Origin: VRUB01 sp046758085 | GTDB lineage: Bacteria; Pseudomonadota; Gammaproteobacteria; Acidiferrobacterales; SPGG2 | Reading direction: 5' to 3' | Assembly (NCBI GenBank): GCA_046758085.1 | Contig: JBHHZP010000045.1 | Coordinates: 1-24,923, forward strand | Length of the DNA stretch: 24,923 nt | Part shown: in pieces, positions 1 to 6,966 of the stretch | How positions within the stretch are numbered: the first letter of the stretch is position 1 | Layout: each line of letters begins with the position of its first letter | The notes under the pieces: model-generated | What the model was told of the DNA's origin: nothing | What the model saw: the letters and a program-made list of their open reading frames with translations, nothing else | Database searches by the model: none | Program-made: the position numbers and the translations under genes

Positions 1-18
1 TTACATTCGGCCACATTT

Positions 19-32
19 CGCACAATTGTGCG
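19..32. promoter_or_regulatory. 14-bp perfect palindrome upstream of dsbB
   Basis: CGCACAATTGTGCG reads the same on both strands and lies about 40 bases before the dsbB start. A dyad of this size upstream of a gene could be an operator or a short hairpin. No regulator is identified, and the region further upstream is outside the window. Confidence 0.3.
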
Positions 33-73
33 TTTGCAAGGCCCGATAAGATAACCAAGTCGAGCGCTTCCCC

Positions 74-622
74 ATGGGAGTATTAACCAAGATCCCACTG
101 CGCTGGTTTAATTCCGCCGGATTTCTGGCGTGCACGGCATTGCTCGGCTACGCCTATTACCTGGAGTTGCACGAAGGACTGGAGCCTTGCCCCTTGTGTA
201 TCTTTCAGAGAGTCGGCGTGATCGTGGTCGGTATCGTGTTCCTGGCGGCTGCATTACACAACCCGGGACGGTTTGGTCGTCGCATCTACGGCGTGCTCAT
301 TGCGCTCACGGCTGCGGCCGGCGCATCGATCTCAGGTCGCCACCTTTGGATCCAGTCGCTGCCTGCCGATCAAGTTCCGAATTGTGGCGCCGACCTGGAA
401 TATTTGCTGGAAATGTTGCCGATAATAGAGGTTATAAAGCGCGTCTTCACGCACTCGGGCGAATGCGCGGACATTGTGTGGAGCTTTCTCGGTTTGACCA
501 TGCCCGGTTGGGTCTTGATCTGGTTTATCGGAATGGGCGCGGTCGGCCTCGTTATAAATTGGACGGCCGAGCGCAAGCAAAGATCCCTTATCGCTCACCA
601 CCTTACAAAGCGCGCGAAATAG
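74..622 (+). CDS. dsbB: disulfide bond formation protein B (DsbB)
   Basis: This is an inner-membrane quinone reductase that re-oxidises the periplasmic thiol oxidase DsbA and passes electrons to ubiquinone. The 182-residue length is normal for the family. Four hydrophobic segments are visible at about 13-31, 46-63, 71-88 and 143-163. The first periplasmic loop carries the redox pair CPLC (39-42), followed by FQR with the Arg expected near the quinone site. The second pair is C104 and C131 in the larger second loop. All four catalytic cysteines are therefore present. There is no clear Shine-Dalgarno before ATG 74, but the N-terminus matches the usual start of the family. The next gene is about 290 bases away, so it is probably monocistronic. 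DsbA is not in the window. Confidence 0.95.
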   Translation: MGVLTKIPLRWFNSAGFLACTALLGYAYYLELHEGLEPCPLCIFQRVGVIVVGIVFLAAALHNPGRFGRRIYGVLIALTAAAGASISGRHLWIQSLPADQVPNCGADLEYLLEMLPIIEVIKRVFTHSGECADIVWSFLGLTMPGWVLIWFIGMGAVGLVINWTAERKQRSLIAHHLTKRAK

Positions 623-915
623 TCGCCTGCAATAAGTGACGGCACAGCCGCACAAGCTGCTCACGTCGGTGAGACTGATCTCGCCCGAGGTCGTGTCGTT
701 CGGCGTCACGCGCGCGCACCCAGTTGCATGCTCTAAGGACACGAGGAATTAGCAAAGATTGTCGCATGCTATCTGCCGTCGGTCAGCTTACGAACCGCTC
801 ATCGGACCCATACCGCCGCCTGTCACTCCTGGCATTTGCGTGCTTGGGCATTATGAACGATTCTTTTAATGATACCGGTCTATTCCAGGGACGACAGGGC
901 GCAAGGAGAGTAGGT
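623..915 (+). other. intergenic stretch without a convincing gene
   Basis: An open frame runs through 724-915 in phase with the next gene, but its predicted peptide is low-quality (rich in R, S and T, no domain) and a much better start lies at 916. A minus-strand frame (332-742) mostly overlaps dsbB and is a shadow. I see no terminator with a T-tract. Confidence 0.4.
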
Positions 916-1167
916 ATGAGCATCGGACTATTTCTAGTAAGTTGGTTTGCAATTGGATTCCTAGTGGCGCTCGCCTTGGGAAAGATACTGCGCGAATCGA
1001 ATTATTTAGGCGATGAAGACCTTTTGGGTGATGTAGACCTCCACCTCGCCGAACCCGCAGGCGTGTCCGTCAAGCTTCTCCGCCCGAGTGATCGCAAAGC
1101 GACACGCCGCCCCCGTCCCGCGGCACTGACGCGCGAGCACAGCGATACGAAGCGGGCTGCGGGTTAG
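916..1167 (+). CDS. small single-pass membrane protein, unknown function
   Basis: The product is 83 residues. An N-terminal hydrophobic segment at about 2-24 is followed by an acidic stretch (about 28-42) and then a basic, proline- and arginine-rich tail. I chose ATG 916 because AAGGAGAG sits just upstream (903-910), a good ribosome-binding site. The longer open frame from 724 has no such site. I do not recognise the family. The charge distribution suggests an N-out or N-in anchored protein with a cytoplasmic tail, but this is inference. The basic tail could be non-conserved. Confidence 0.55.
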   Translation: MSIGLFLVSWFAIGFLVALALGKILRESNYLGDEDLLGDVDLHLAEPAGVSVKLLRPSDRKATRRPRPAALTREHSDTKRAAG

Positions 1168-1300
1168 ATCCGCCCCAAACCTCCACGGCCCGCCTTATCC
1201 AACGGCAGTACCTCGTCGGGCAACCCGAGATTGCCTGGGCGGTCGGCGTCGGGCCTATTTCTTGTCCCCTGTGTTTCCGCGCGCTCTTAAGCGCACGGCA

Positions 1301-1318
1301 CCGTGGCCTGCGCCACGG
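1301..1318. repeat. 7-bp inverted repeat (hairpin)
   Basis: CCGTGGC and GCCACGG are separated by CTGC. No T-run follows on either strand, so it is not a standard terminator. It lies just before the pirin remnant and may mark the old junction where the N-terminal part of that gene was lost. Confidence 0.35.
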
Positions 1319-1334
1319 CTGTGCGCCCGCAGAT

Positions 1335-1640
1335 GTGTCTGACCCTCTCTGGGTTTCAGTTACCTATATGCTCGAGGGTCGGCTCCAGCACAAGGACTCA
1401 CATGGTCACACCGGCAACCTGGGTCCCGCAGACGTGGAGTGGATGACTGCAGGTGCCGGTATTGTGCACTCGGAAATGCCGGAGCCGGAGCTTCATCGAA
1501 GCGGTGGTGTCTGGCATGATGTACAGATTTGGGTAAACCTGCCGGCAAAAGACAAGACGATCCAGCCGCGCTATCGGGACATTCCTTAATCGCAGATTCC
1601 GGAGGGATCAGACGCCGAAGGACGTGATTATCACGTCGCA
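1335..1640 (+). pseudogene. pirin-family remnant, truncated and interrupted
   Basis: The frame 1335-1589 encodes a segment typical of the N-terminal cupin of pirin (YhaK/PIR family): VTYMLEGRLQHKDS, GPADVEWMTAGAGIVHSEMP and IWVNLPAKDK. Intact pirins are roughly 230-300 residues and start about 50-60 residues before this segment. Here the expected leader and the HPHRGFE metal-ligand motif are replaced by unrelated sequence (SDPLWVS). A TAA at 1587-1589 stops the frame, yet the same frame reads on with pirin-like QIPEGSDAEGRDYHV before similarity ends near 1640. The C-terminal cupin is absent. I read this as a dead gene with an in-frame stop and deletions at both ends. It directly precedes the FMN reductase, a common partner of pirin. 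Confidence 0.8.
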
Positions 1641-1655
1641 CAAAGGGAGAAGGAT

Positions 1656-2216
1656 ATGACGACAATAATCGGTATTGCCGGAAGCCTGAGAAAGCAATCC
1701 TATAACGCGGCCTTGTTGCGCGCTGCCGCCGAGCTGGTTCCAGCGGGGTGCACGGTGGAGATCGGCTCGATCAAGGACATCCCTTTGTATGACGGTGACC
1801 TCGAAGCGAACGACGGTATCCCGGCACCCGTTGCCGAGCTCAAAGATCGCATTGCCAAGGCCGACGGTTTGCTCCTGGTCACGCCTGAGTACAACAACTC
1901 GCTCCCGGGAGTCCTGAAAAACGCCATCGATTGGCTCTCGCGCCCGCCTGGCGACATAGCGCGTGTCTTTCGCAACCGGCCTGTCGCCATCATGGGCGCC
2001 ACTCCCGGAGCTGTAGGCACCCGCCTGGCGCAGACGGCATGGCTGCCCATATTTAGAACCTTGGGTATGAGGCCCTGGTTCGGTAGTCAGCTCTACGTCG
2101 GCGGCGCCTCGAAGGTTTTCGATGAGTCGGGAAAGCTGGTCGACGAGGATATTCGAGCACGTTTACAACAATATATCAGTAGTTTTGCAGAGTTTGTCGT
2201 GGCCTATCGACCATAG
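1656..2216 (+). CDS. NADPH-dependent FMN reductase family flavoprotein
   Basis: The product is a flavodoxin-fold quinone/azo/chromate-type reductase (NADPH-dependent FMN reductase family, 186 residues), which takes two electrons from NAD(P)H through FMN to quinones or xenobiotics in the cytoplasm. The phosphate-binding loop is at 9-17 (GSLRKQSYN). The family signature PEYNNSLPGVLKNAIDWLS covers 77-95. Start ATG 1656 is preceded by GGGAGAAGG, a good ribosome-binding site. It follows the pirin remnant closely, so the two were probably once co-transcribed. The exact substrate cannot be told from sequence. ChrR-like or ArsH-like names would be over-calls. Confidence 0.9.
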   Translation: MTTIIGIAGSLRKQSYNAALLRAAAELVPAGCTVEIGSIKDIPLYDGDLEANDGIPAPVAELKDRIAKADGLLLVTPEYNNSLPGVLKNAIDWLSRPPGDIARVFRNRPVAIMGATPGAVGTRLAQTAWLPIFRTLGMRPWFGSQLYVGGASKVFDESGKLVDEDIRARLQQYISSFAEFVVAYRP

Positions 2217-2243
2217 TAACGTGATAGGCTCTCGCGCGCGCCG

Positions 2244-2781
2244 TTAGCTACACATGGGCAAGGTGTTGCCCAGCCACGCGATCACCTTGTCGGGCATGTG
2301 GTCTCGGTTCTTAATGTTCAGCTCCCATAACTGAGCCTCTGGCAACTGCTTGACCTGCGCCATGAACCCCGAACCTCGCAGTGCGATCGTGGCAACAACG
2401 GATTTGCTCGCGTCTAAAAGACTGCGCATTTCAGCGATGAACCGGGTGGACAGGCATTCCATCTTGCCAATCTCGTCGACTAGATAAACGTCGATCGTTG
2501 GATCTAATCGGAGCGCACTTTCGACAACGGCATCGATGCCGGCCACGTCGACCCCATATCGTCCCACACGAAATCTTTTCGGCAAATCTACGTGTGCCAT
2601 CACTATTTCCTGCCCGGAAAATGTAGTTAAGACGAAACCCCCGGCGTTCCCCGTGGTCTCGTATCTCGCCTGTGTAGAAACCCCCAAGGCACCGCCCGGC
2701 GAGACCCTCGGCCACGCCCCGGATCACGGTGGTCTTGCCGATGCCCGGCAGACCGGTCAGAAGCAACACGTGTTCAGCCAT
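2244..2781 (-). pseudogene. THEP1-type nucleoside-triphosphatase, frameshifted
   Basis: Two overlapping minus-strand frames make one gene of the THEP1/COG1618 NTPase family (P-loop NTPases with nucleotide or RNA-related roles that are poorly understood). The first frame (from ATG 2779-2781) carries Walker A GLPGIGKT (residues 10-17) and GGFYTGEIRDHGERRGF. The second frame, ending at 2244, carries VLTTFSGQEIVMAHV, then Walker B VYLVDEIGKME and the C-terminal part. The switch lies at a run of five Cs on the plus strand (2638-2642). Removing one base gives a continuous 178-residue protein reading RRGFVLTTFSG across the joint, a normal family length. It may be a real mutation or a homopolymer sequencing error. 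All active-site motifs are otherwise intact. Confidence 0.85.
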
Positions 2782-2884
2782 ATCGGTAAGCCTTCAATAC
2801 ATTCTACGTCGGCCCGGGCCACTGTAGCTCTCGTAACTTCACGGCGCCGTACATCCACTTCCCACCCCGATCGCAGGTTTTCCG

Positions 2885-2902
2885 CCCCTTGGTCAAGCCG
2901 AG
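2885..2902. repeat. 18-bp direct repeat, copy 1
   Basis: CCCCTTGGTCAAGCCGAG is repeated exactly at 2978-2995. The two copies flank the hairpin element at 2905-2940. Confidence 0.8.
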
Positions 2903-2904
2903 GA

Positions 2905-2940
2905 CCCTCTCCCCAGCCCTCCCCCCATGAAGGGAGAGGG
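2905..2940. repeat. dispersed-type palindromic intergenic element
   Basis: CCCTCTCCC (2905-2913) pairs with GGGAGAGGG (2932-2940) around an 18-base C-rich loop. Short elements with the arms CCCTCTCC / GGAGAGGG are familiar between genes of beta- and gammaproteobacteria. Assignment to that type is from memory of the pattern and not from a search. Confidence 0.6.
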
Positions 2941-2977
2941 AATGGTGGCTGTGTTTTGAATTAGTGTTTTTTTGAGC

Positions 2978-2995
2978 CCCCTTGGTCAAGCCGAG
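2978..2995. repeat. 18-bp direct repeat, copy 2
   Basis: This is an exact second copy of the 18-mer at 2885-2902, 93 bases downstream. A run of seven Ts (2967-2973) precedes it. Confidence 0.8.
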
Positions 2996-3245
2996 CCCCG
3001 AGTGCAGACGAAGAGCGGGCCGGAACGGGCGCGCGGGAAGGATCCCGCGCGTCCAGGCCAGGTACACCGACGTGCCTTGCCTGGACCCCCTGAGACGACC
3101 AAGGCGTGACGGGGACCCGCTGTTCTTGCGGGCGATGGCGCAGGCGCCAATGGCTTTGGGAACTTTGGCCGAAACCAAAGTTCCTCGTCTGCCGGGACGA
3201 GACCCGGCTAATATATGTCGCCGGTCAGGAGACACATCTTCCTAG
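2996..3245. repeat. hairpin cluster in the gap before the M20 peptidase gene
   Basis: Several perfect inverted repeats follow each other. A 9-bp stem lies at 3030-3038/3043-3051 with a 4-base loop. A 10-bp stem lies at 3159-3168/3175-3184 (GGAACTTTGG, loop CCGAAA, CCAAAGTTCC). Two overlapping, mutually exclusive stems follow, at 3184-3189/3196-3201 (CTCGTC) and 3191-3196/3203-3208 (GCCGGG). No stem has a following T-run on the plus strand. Open frames here on both strands give arginine- and proline-rich peptides without domains. The gap 2782-3313 as a whole therefore holds repeats and no supportable gene. Confidence 0.6.
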
Positions 3246-3313
3246 GATCTTCTCAGCAACCCCTGGACCCATTACACTCGATTCCACCTGTCAGGCCAAG
3301 AAATAAGTAACGT

Positions 3314-4729
3314 ATGGATCCCACCAAAACACGTCAATTCGTAGAACAGCTTTGGGACGATTCGATCGTTCCAACGCTCGCCGAATATATTCGAATTCCG
3401 AATAAATCGCCGCTATTCGATCCCCAATGGCAGGAACACGGTTATATGGAAGAAGCGGTGTCGCTTTTCGATAGCTGGTGCCGCGCCCATTCGGTCGATG
3501 ACATGACGCTGGAGGTCGTTCGGCTCGAAGGCCGCACGCCCCTGATCTTCATCGAGATCCCTGGCAATGCCGATCGCGCCATATTGCTGTACGGCCACCT
3601 GGACAAGCAACCCGAAATGACGGGCTGGCGTGAGGAGTTGGGACCGTGGATACCGCTCATCGAGAATGACAAGCTTTACGGACGCGGTGGTGCCGACGAC
3701 GGCTACGCCGCATTCGCGGCACTGACGGCGATTGGCGCTCTCAAGGATCAAAATATCTCGCATTCGCGTTGCGTCATACTGATCGAGGCATGTGAGGAAA
3801 GCGGCAGTTATGACCTGCCCTACTACATGGATGCGCTGGCCAACCGGATCGGGATACCGGACCTCGTGATCTGCCTGGATTCCGGGTGCGGCAACTACGA
3901 GCAATTGTGGTGCACGACGTCCCTGCGCGGTCTCATCGGGGGCAACCTCGTCGTGGACGTCCTGACGGAAGGCGTGCACTCGGGCGACGCCAGCGGCATC
4001 GTCCCTTCCAGCTTTCGCGTCATCCGGCAGCTACTAAGTCGGGTAGAGGATGAATCCAGCGGCATGGTGATCCCGCGCGACTTTTACGTCAACATTCCCC
4101 GTGAGCGCGTGGAACAGGCACATCATGCCGCCGACATATTGGGTAGTGAGGTATATGCGAAGTTTCCGTCCGTCCATGGCGCGAAGCCTATATCGGATGA
4201 CATCTCCGAGCTGGTGCTGAATCGTACCTGGCGGCCGGCATTGGCGGTTACCGGTGCCGGTGGGCTCCCGCCGCTCGAGAGCGCGGGAAATGTGTTGCGC
4301 CCGATGACTGCGGTGAAGCTTTCATTGCGCCTGCCCCCGACTTGTGATGCGGACGCAGCGACTGCGAGATTGAAGGGGATTCTCGAACGCGATTCACCGT
4401 ATGGTGTGATGGTCAGATTCGAACCCGAGCAGGCCGCAACCGGCTGGGACGCCCCCGCGATCAGCCCGTGGCTAGCGGAGGCCATCGAGCAGGCATCGCG
4501 AGCGTATTTCGGCAAACCCGCAGTCTACATGGGTGAAGGTGGCTCTATCCCCTTCATGGCCATGCTCGGCGAGCGATTTCCGCAGGCGCAGTTCCTGGTC
4601 ACGGGCGTGTTGGGGCCCCACTCAAACGCCCACGGTCCGAACGAATTTCTCCACATCCCCACCGGCAAGAAGCTCACCAGCTGCGTCGCCGAGGTGATTG
4701 CGGATCACTACAATTCGCTACAGGACTAA
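3314..4729 (+). CDS. M20-family metallopeptidase / amidohydrolase
   Basis: This is a cytoplasmic di-zinc hydrolase of the M20/ArgE-DapE-CPG2 superfamily, 471 residues, typical of the dipeptidase-like branch. The metal and catalytic residues are visible in order: H95 and D97 in YGHLDKQP, D128/D129 in GRGGADDG, the Glu pair E161-E162 in EACEESGS, and D189 in CLDSG. The dimerisation/lid domain begins near 205, with GVHSG (H222) contributing to the partner active site, and the catalytic domain resumes near 380. The end of the protein has HGPNEF, the usual last metal-ligand region. ATG 3314 has only a weak ribosome-binding site, but the N-terminal MDPTKTRQFVEQLWDDSIVPTL aligns with the usual family start. 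The substrate (dipeptide, acyl-amino acid or other amide) cannot be decided here. Confidence 0.9.
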   Translation: MDPTKTRQFVEQLWDDSIVPTLAEYIRIPNKSPLFDPQWQEHGYMEEAVSLFDSWCRAHSVDDMTLEVVRLEGRTPLIFIEIPGNADRAILLYGHLDKQPEMTGWREELGPWIPLIENDKLYGRGGADDGYAAFAALTAIGALKDQNISHSRCVILIEACEESGSYDLPYYMDALANRIGIPDLVICLDSGCGNYEQLWCTTSLRGLIGGNLVVDVLTEGVHSGDASGIVPSSFRVIRQLLSRVEDESSGMVIPRDFYVNIPRERVEQAHHAADILGSEVYAKFPSVHGAKPISDDISELVLNRTWRPALAVTGAGGLPPLESAGNVLRPMTAVKLSLRLPPTCDADAATARLKGILERDSPYGVMVRFEPEQAATGWDAPAISPWLAEAIEQASRAYFGKPAVYMGEGGSIPFMAMLGERFPQAQFLVTGVLGPHSNAHGPNEFLHIPTGKKLTSCVAEVIADHYNSLQD

Positions 4730-4818
4730 GGAGCGGGGGTTCAGGACTTAGTGTTAAATCCTGAGCCTCGGCTGCGCTGCGCCTGGCCCCAAGTCTCCAG
4801 ACCTGAGTCCTAGTATTT

Positions 4819-5322
4819 CTACCACCGCTCTTTGTCCCAACGTTCGGGATGCGCCCAGTGCTTCGAGCTGAGCCAGTCCGGGGTGTCTTTATAATCGGAA
4901 ATATCAAACTTATAAATCTGCAAGCGTTTCCCGCTTGTCGTATAGCTCGACATAAGGCGCATACCGAAGGCTACAAAATCAGACAGCCCCCATGTGCTCG
5001 CGAGACCCTCCCAGTCGTTGCCCACCGGCACCACGACGAATAAACGCTCGGAGTGAATATCCCGCAGTTTTGCGATTACCTGCCCGGCGGCTTCTTTGTC
5101 CAGATGCTCGAGCGTGTTGGCTACAAAGCTGAATGCGTAACGCCTCTTCCCTTTTAATTGCGCGATAATATCACTGCGCCCGAGGCGCTCTATTTCGCAC
5201 GCCGGGTTCGCCTGTAGATAGCGCGAAAACAGCTCAGTGTCTTCGGGAGCGAGCTGTAATATCGACGCAGGTCGAAACCGCTCAAGCAGTCTTGCTACAT
5301 CTTCGGTGTATACCGACGGCAT
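4819..5322 (-). CDS. small methyltransferase-fold-like protein (DUF6231-like)
   Basis: The product is 167 residues. The central segment YAFSFVANTLEHLDKEAAGQVIAKLRDIHSERLFVVVP looks like the C-terminal half of a Rossmann methyltransferase (the D/N-T-LEHL motif and the following strand). The SAM-binding glycine motif at the N-terminus is poor (ASILQLAPED). The tail PDWLSSKHWAHPERWDKERW is rich in W and strongly patterned. I believe this matches the gammaproteobacterial family DUF6231, but from memory only. GGAG lies shortly before ATG 5320-5322. The gene is convergent with the M20 gene and divergent from the sirtuin gene. Function is unknown, and activity as a methyltransferase is doubtful. Confidence 0.7.
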   Translation of the reverse strand: MPSVYTEDVARLLERFRPASILQLAPEDTELFSRYLQANPACEIERLGRSDIIAQLKGKRRYAFSFVANTLEHLDKEAAGQVIAKLRDIHSERLFVVVPVGNDWEGLASTWGLSDFVAFGMRLMSSYTTSGKRLQIYKFDISDYKDTPDWLSSKHWAHPERWDKERW

Positions 5323-5686
5323 GTCTCCAGATGCTCCTCAACATGGGGGCCGCATACCGCGATCAAACCGTAAAACCGGCCTCTCGACGCAACCGAGCGT
5401 AACATAATCAAAGGTGCGTGAACCCGCCATCATCAACACCGAGATCCACCGACCCTGGGCGGCTGACGCGTAAACAGCGAATCTGCTAGCACGGCCGCGG
5501 AAGGCCCGGAAATGGGGGGTGACGCATCCCCGGCAAACATCGCCTGTGGCTGCACAACCAGGCGACTCGGTGAAAAACCACGCCTGTCAGCGAGGCGTTC
5601 GGATCGGCTTATGCAAGCGCATTCCGGTGAGCACCAGGCGCTCGTGCGGCTACTCGGGCACCGGGCTTTCACTTATTATTCCCCGT
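5323..5686. other. divergent gap between the DUF6231-like and sirtuin genes
   Basis: This 364-base gap holds two consecutive inverted repeats: TCGCCTG at 5540-5546 with CAGGCGA at 5559-5565, and CGCCT at 5581-5585 with AGGCG at 5593-5597. There is also one GTAACAT half-site (5399-5405) like those in the symporter region. A frame open from 5519 runs into the sirtuin, but its upstream part has no sirtuin-like sequence. No promoter box is clear enough to call. Confidence 0.4.
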
Positions 5687-6409
5687 ATGGCCGATATCGA
5701 TACCGTCCAAGGTTGGCTCGGTGAATCGGAGCGCGTGGCCGTGTTAACAGGTGCCGGCATCTCGGTAGAAAGCGGCATTCCTGTGTTTCGTGGCCCCGGC
5801 GGCCTGTGGCAACAACACCGCCCGGAGGACCTGGCGACACCGGAGGCATTCGCCAGAGACCCGCACCTCGTCTGGCAGTGGTATGACTGGCGGCGCGCAC
5901 GCGTGGCAGAGGCCCAGCCTAATCCCGGTCACCATGCGCTGGCGCGGCTTGCGCGCCGCTTGCCGGCGCTGACCCTGATTACCCAGAACGTCGACGGGTT
6001 GCATGAGCGCGCAGGCTCCACGCGTATCCTCAGGCTACATGGTGATCTGTGGACCCTGCGGTGCACGGGTTGCGGACGTCAAAACCGCAACACGGAGGTG
6101 CCGTTGCGTGAGCTGCCACCACATTGTCCCTGTGGGGCGTTATTGCGGCCCGCCGTGGTCTGGTTCGGTGAAGCGCTACCGACTGATGTACTGCAAAAGG
6201 CGTCCGCCGCCGCAGCAAATGCCCAACTCTTCTTCGTGGTCGGCACCTCGGCGCTGGTCCAGCCTGCCGCCAGTTTGCCGTTGCTGGCGCAAGAGCACGG
6301 CGCGTGTGTGGTCGAGATTAATACGGAAACAACAACGCTATCGCCCCACTGCGACATCAGCATCCTCACCCGTGCGAGCGATCTGCTTCCGCAGCTTGTA
6401 AGGGATTAA
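5687..6409 (+). CDS. cobB: NAD-dependent protein deacylase, class III sirtuin (CobB-like)
   Basis: The enzyme removes acyl groups from protein lysines using NAD+, releasing nicotinamide and O-acyl-ADP-ribose. All family marks are present in this 240-residue form: GAGIS (22-26), FRG with R35, QNVDGLH (100-106), catalytic H118 in LHGD, and a zinc knuckle C126/C129 and C147/C149. Y66 and R69 (WYDWRR) form the Tyr-x-x-Arg pair that marks SIRT5-type class III enzymes able to remove negatively charged acyl groups. E. coli CobB has the same pair. The start at ATG 5687 gives normal length. The in-frame upstream ATG at 5519 would add 56 unlike residues. Acs, the classical CobB substrate, is encoded about 560 bases further on. 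Confidence 0.93.
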   Translation: MADIDTVQGWLGESERVAVLTGAGISVESGIPVFRGPGGLWQQHRPEDLATPEAFARDPHLVWQWYDWRRARVAEAQPNPGHHALARLARRLPALTLITQNVDGLHERAGSTRILRLHGDLWTLRCTGCGRQNRNTEVPLRELPPHCPCGALLRPAVVWFGEALPTDVLQKASAAAANAQLFFVVGTSALVQPAASLPLLAQEHGACVVEINTETTTLSPHCDISILTRASDLLPQLVRD

Positions 6410-6466
6410 GCTGCAGCATACTTTTATCGAAACAACCCGTCTGGTGTGCCGAACACGTCTTCGAGG

Positions 6467-6700
6467 CTAGCGCGCGAACATGGTGAGCTCCCAGCGGTCC
6501 GCCGCAACATCGTGACGCAGGATGTAGACACTTTGGTCGTCGCCACGGACCTTAAAATACTCGTGATCTGGATCAAGCCACCGGTCCAGGATATCGATCA
6601 CCTCGACCTTGCGCTTGCCGAGAAAGAACCGTTGCGGTGCCTCGTCTGCCCGATGCCCAGCGTAGCACTGGACAGTAAACTGAAGGGCATCTTCAGTCAT
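6467..6700 (-). CDS. conserved-looking small hypothetical protein
   Basis: The 77-residue soluble protein has no signal peptide or membrane segment. The central stretch RRFFLGKRKV-like (residues 24-32) to LDRWLDPDHEYFKVRGDD and VYILRHDVAADRWEL looks compact and beta-rich. I recall similar short proteins in proteobacteria but cannot name a family. AAAGGCAG just before ATG 6698-6700 is a fair ribosome-binding site. The plus-strand frame 6446-6715 across the same DNA looks like a shadow. The gene lies between the sirtuin (convergent) and acs (same strand, 266 bases away, separated by the acs terminator). Confidence 0.65.
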   Translation of the reverse strand: MTEDALQFTVQCYAGHRADEAPQRFFLGKRKVEVIDILDRWLDPDHEYFKVRGDDQSVYILRHDVAADRWELTMFAR

Positions 6701-6907
6701 GACTGCCTTTCATGATTACGGCTATCCTGTTCCTCGACATAGCCTCGGTACAACTATTCAAGCTACCGATATGCGTGCAGGCTTGCCGCCGCTGTGACAA
6801 GTTCGCGTTGTACAGCCACGCATTCTCGAAACCCGAGATCCCGAGTCACCTTACGTCAATGCCATGAGACCATCCCGACTCACGGTAGTCTGTGACTGCG
6901 CTGCACA

Positions 6908-6936
6908 ACAAAACGGCCGCCTCACGGCGGCCGATA
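6908..6936 (-). terminator. rho-independent terminator of acs
   Basis: CGGCCGCC (6914-6921), loop TCAC and GGCGGCCG (6926-6933) form a perfect 8-bp GC-rich stem. On the minus strand it is followed directly by TTTTGTTGTG. It lies about 30 bases after the acs stop codon. Confidence 0.85.
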
Positions 6937-6966
6937 GCATAACGCTTAGTTTGTAGTTTCGCTATT

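Noticed and set aside
332..742. 136-codon minus-strand frame overlapping dsbB
   Set aside because: It overlaps the well-supported dsbB coding region and has no recognisable character.
2885..2995. Direct repeats considered as a minimal CRISPR
   Set aside because: There are only two 18-bp copies, the intervening sequence contains its own palindrome, and there are no cas genes.
2804..3235. 143-codon minus-strand frame
   Set aside because: It runs through the direct repeats and hairpins, and its peptide is repeat-derived (R-, G- and S-rich).
5520..5640. Possible cobalamin- or fluoride-type riboswitch before the sirtuin
   Set aside because: Short fragments such as GGTGAAAAACC recall riboswitch cores, but I could not fit the full conserved set of elements of either class.
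5519..5686. N-terminal extension of the sirtuin
   Set aside because: The 56 extra residues do not resemble sirtuin sequence. The ATG at 5687 gives the normal length.
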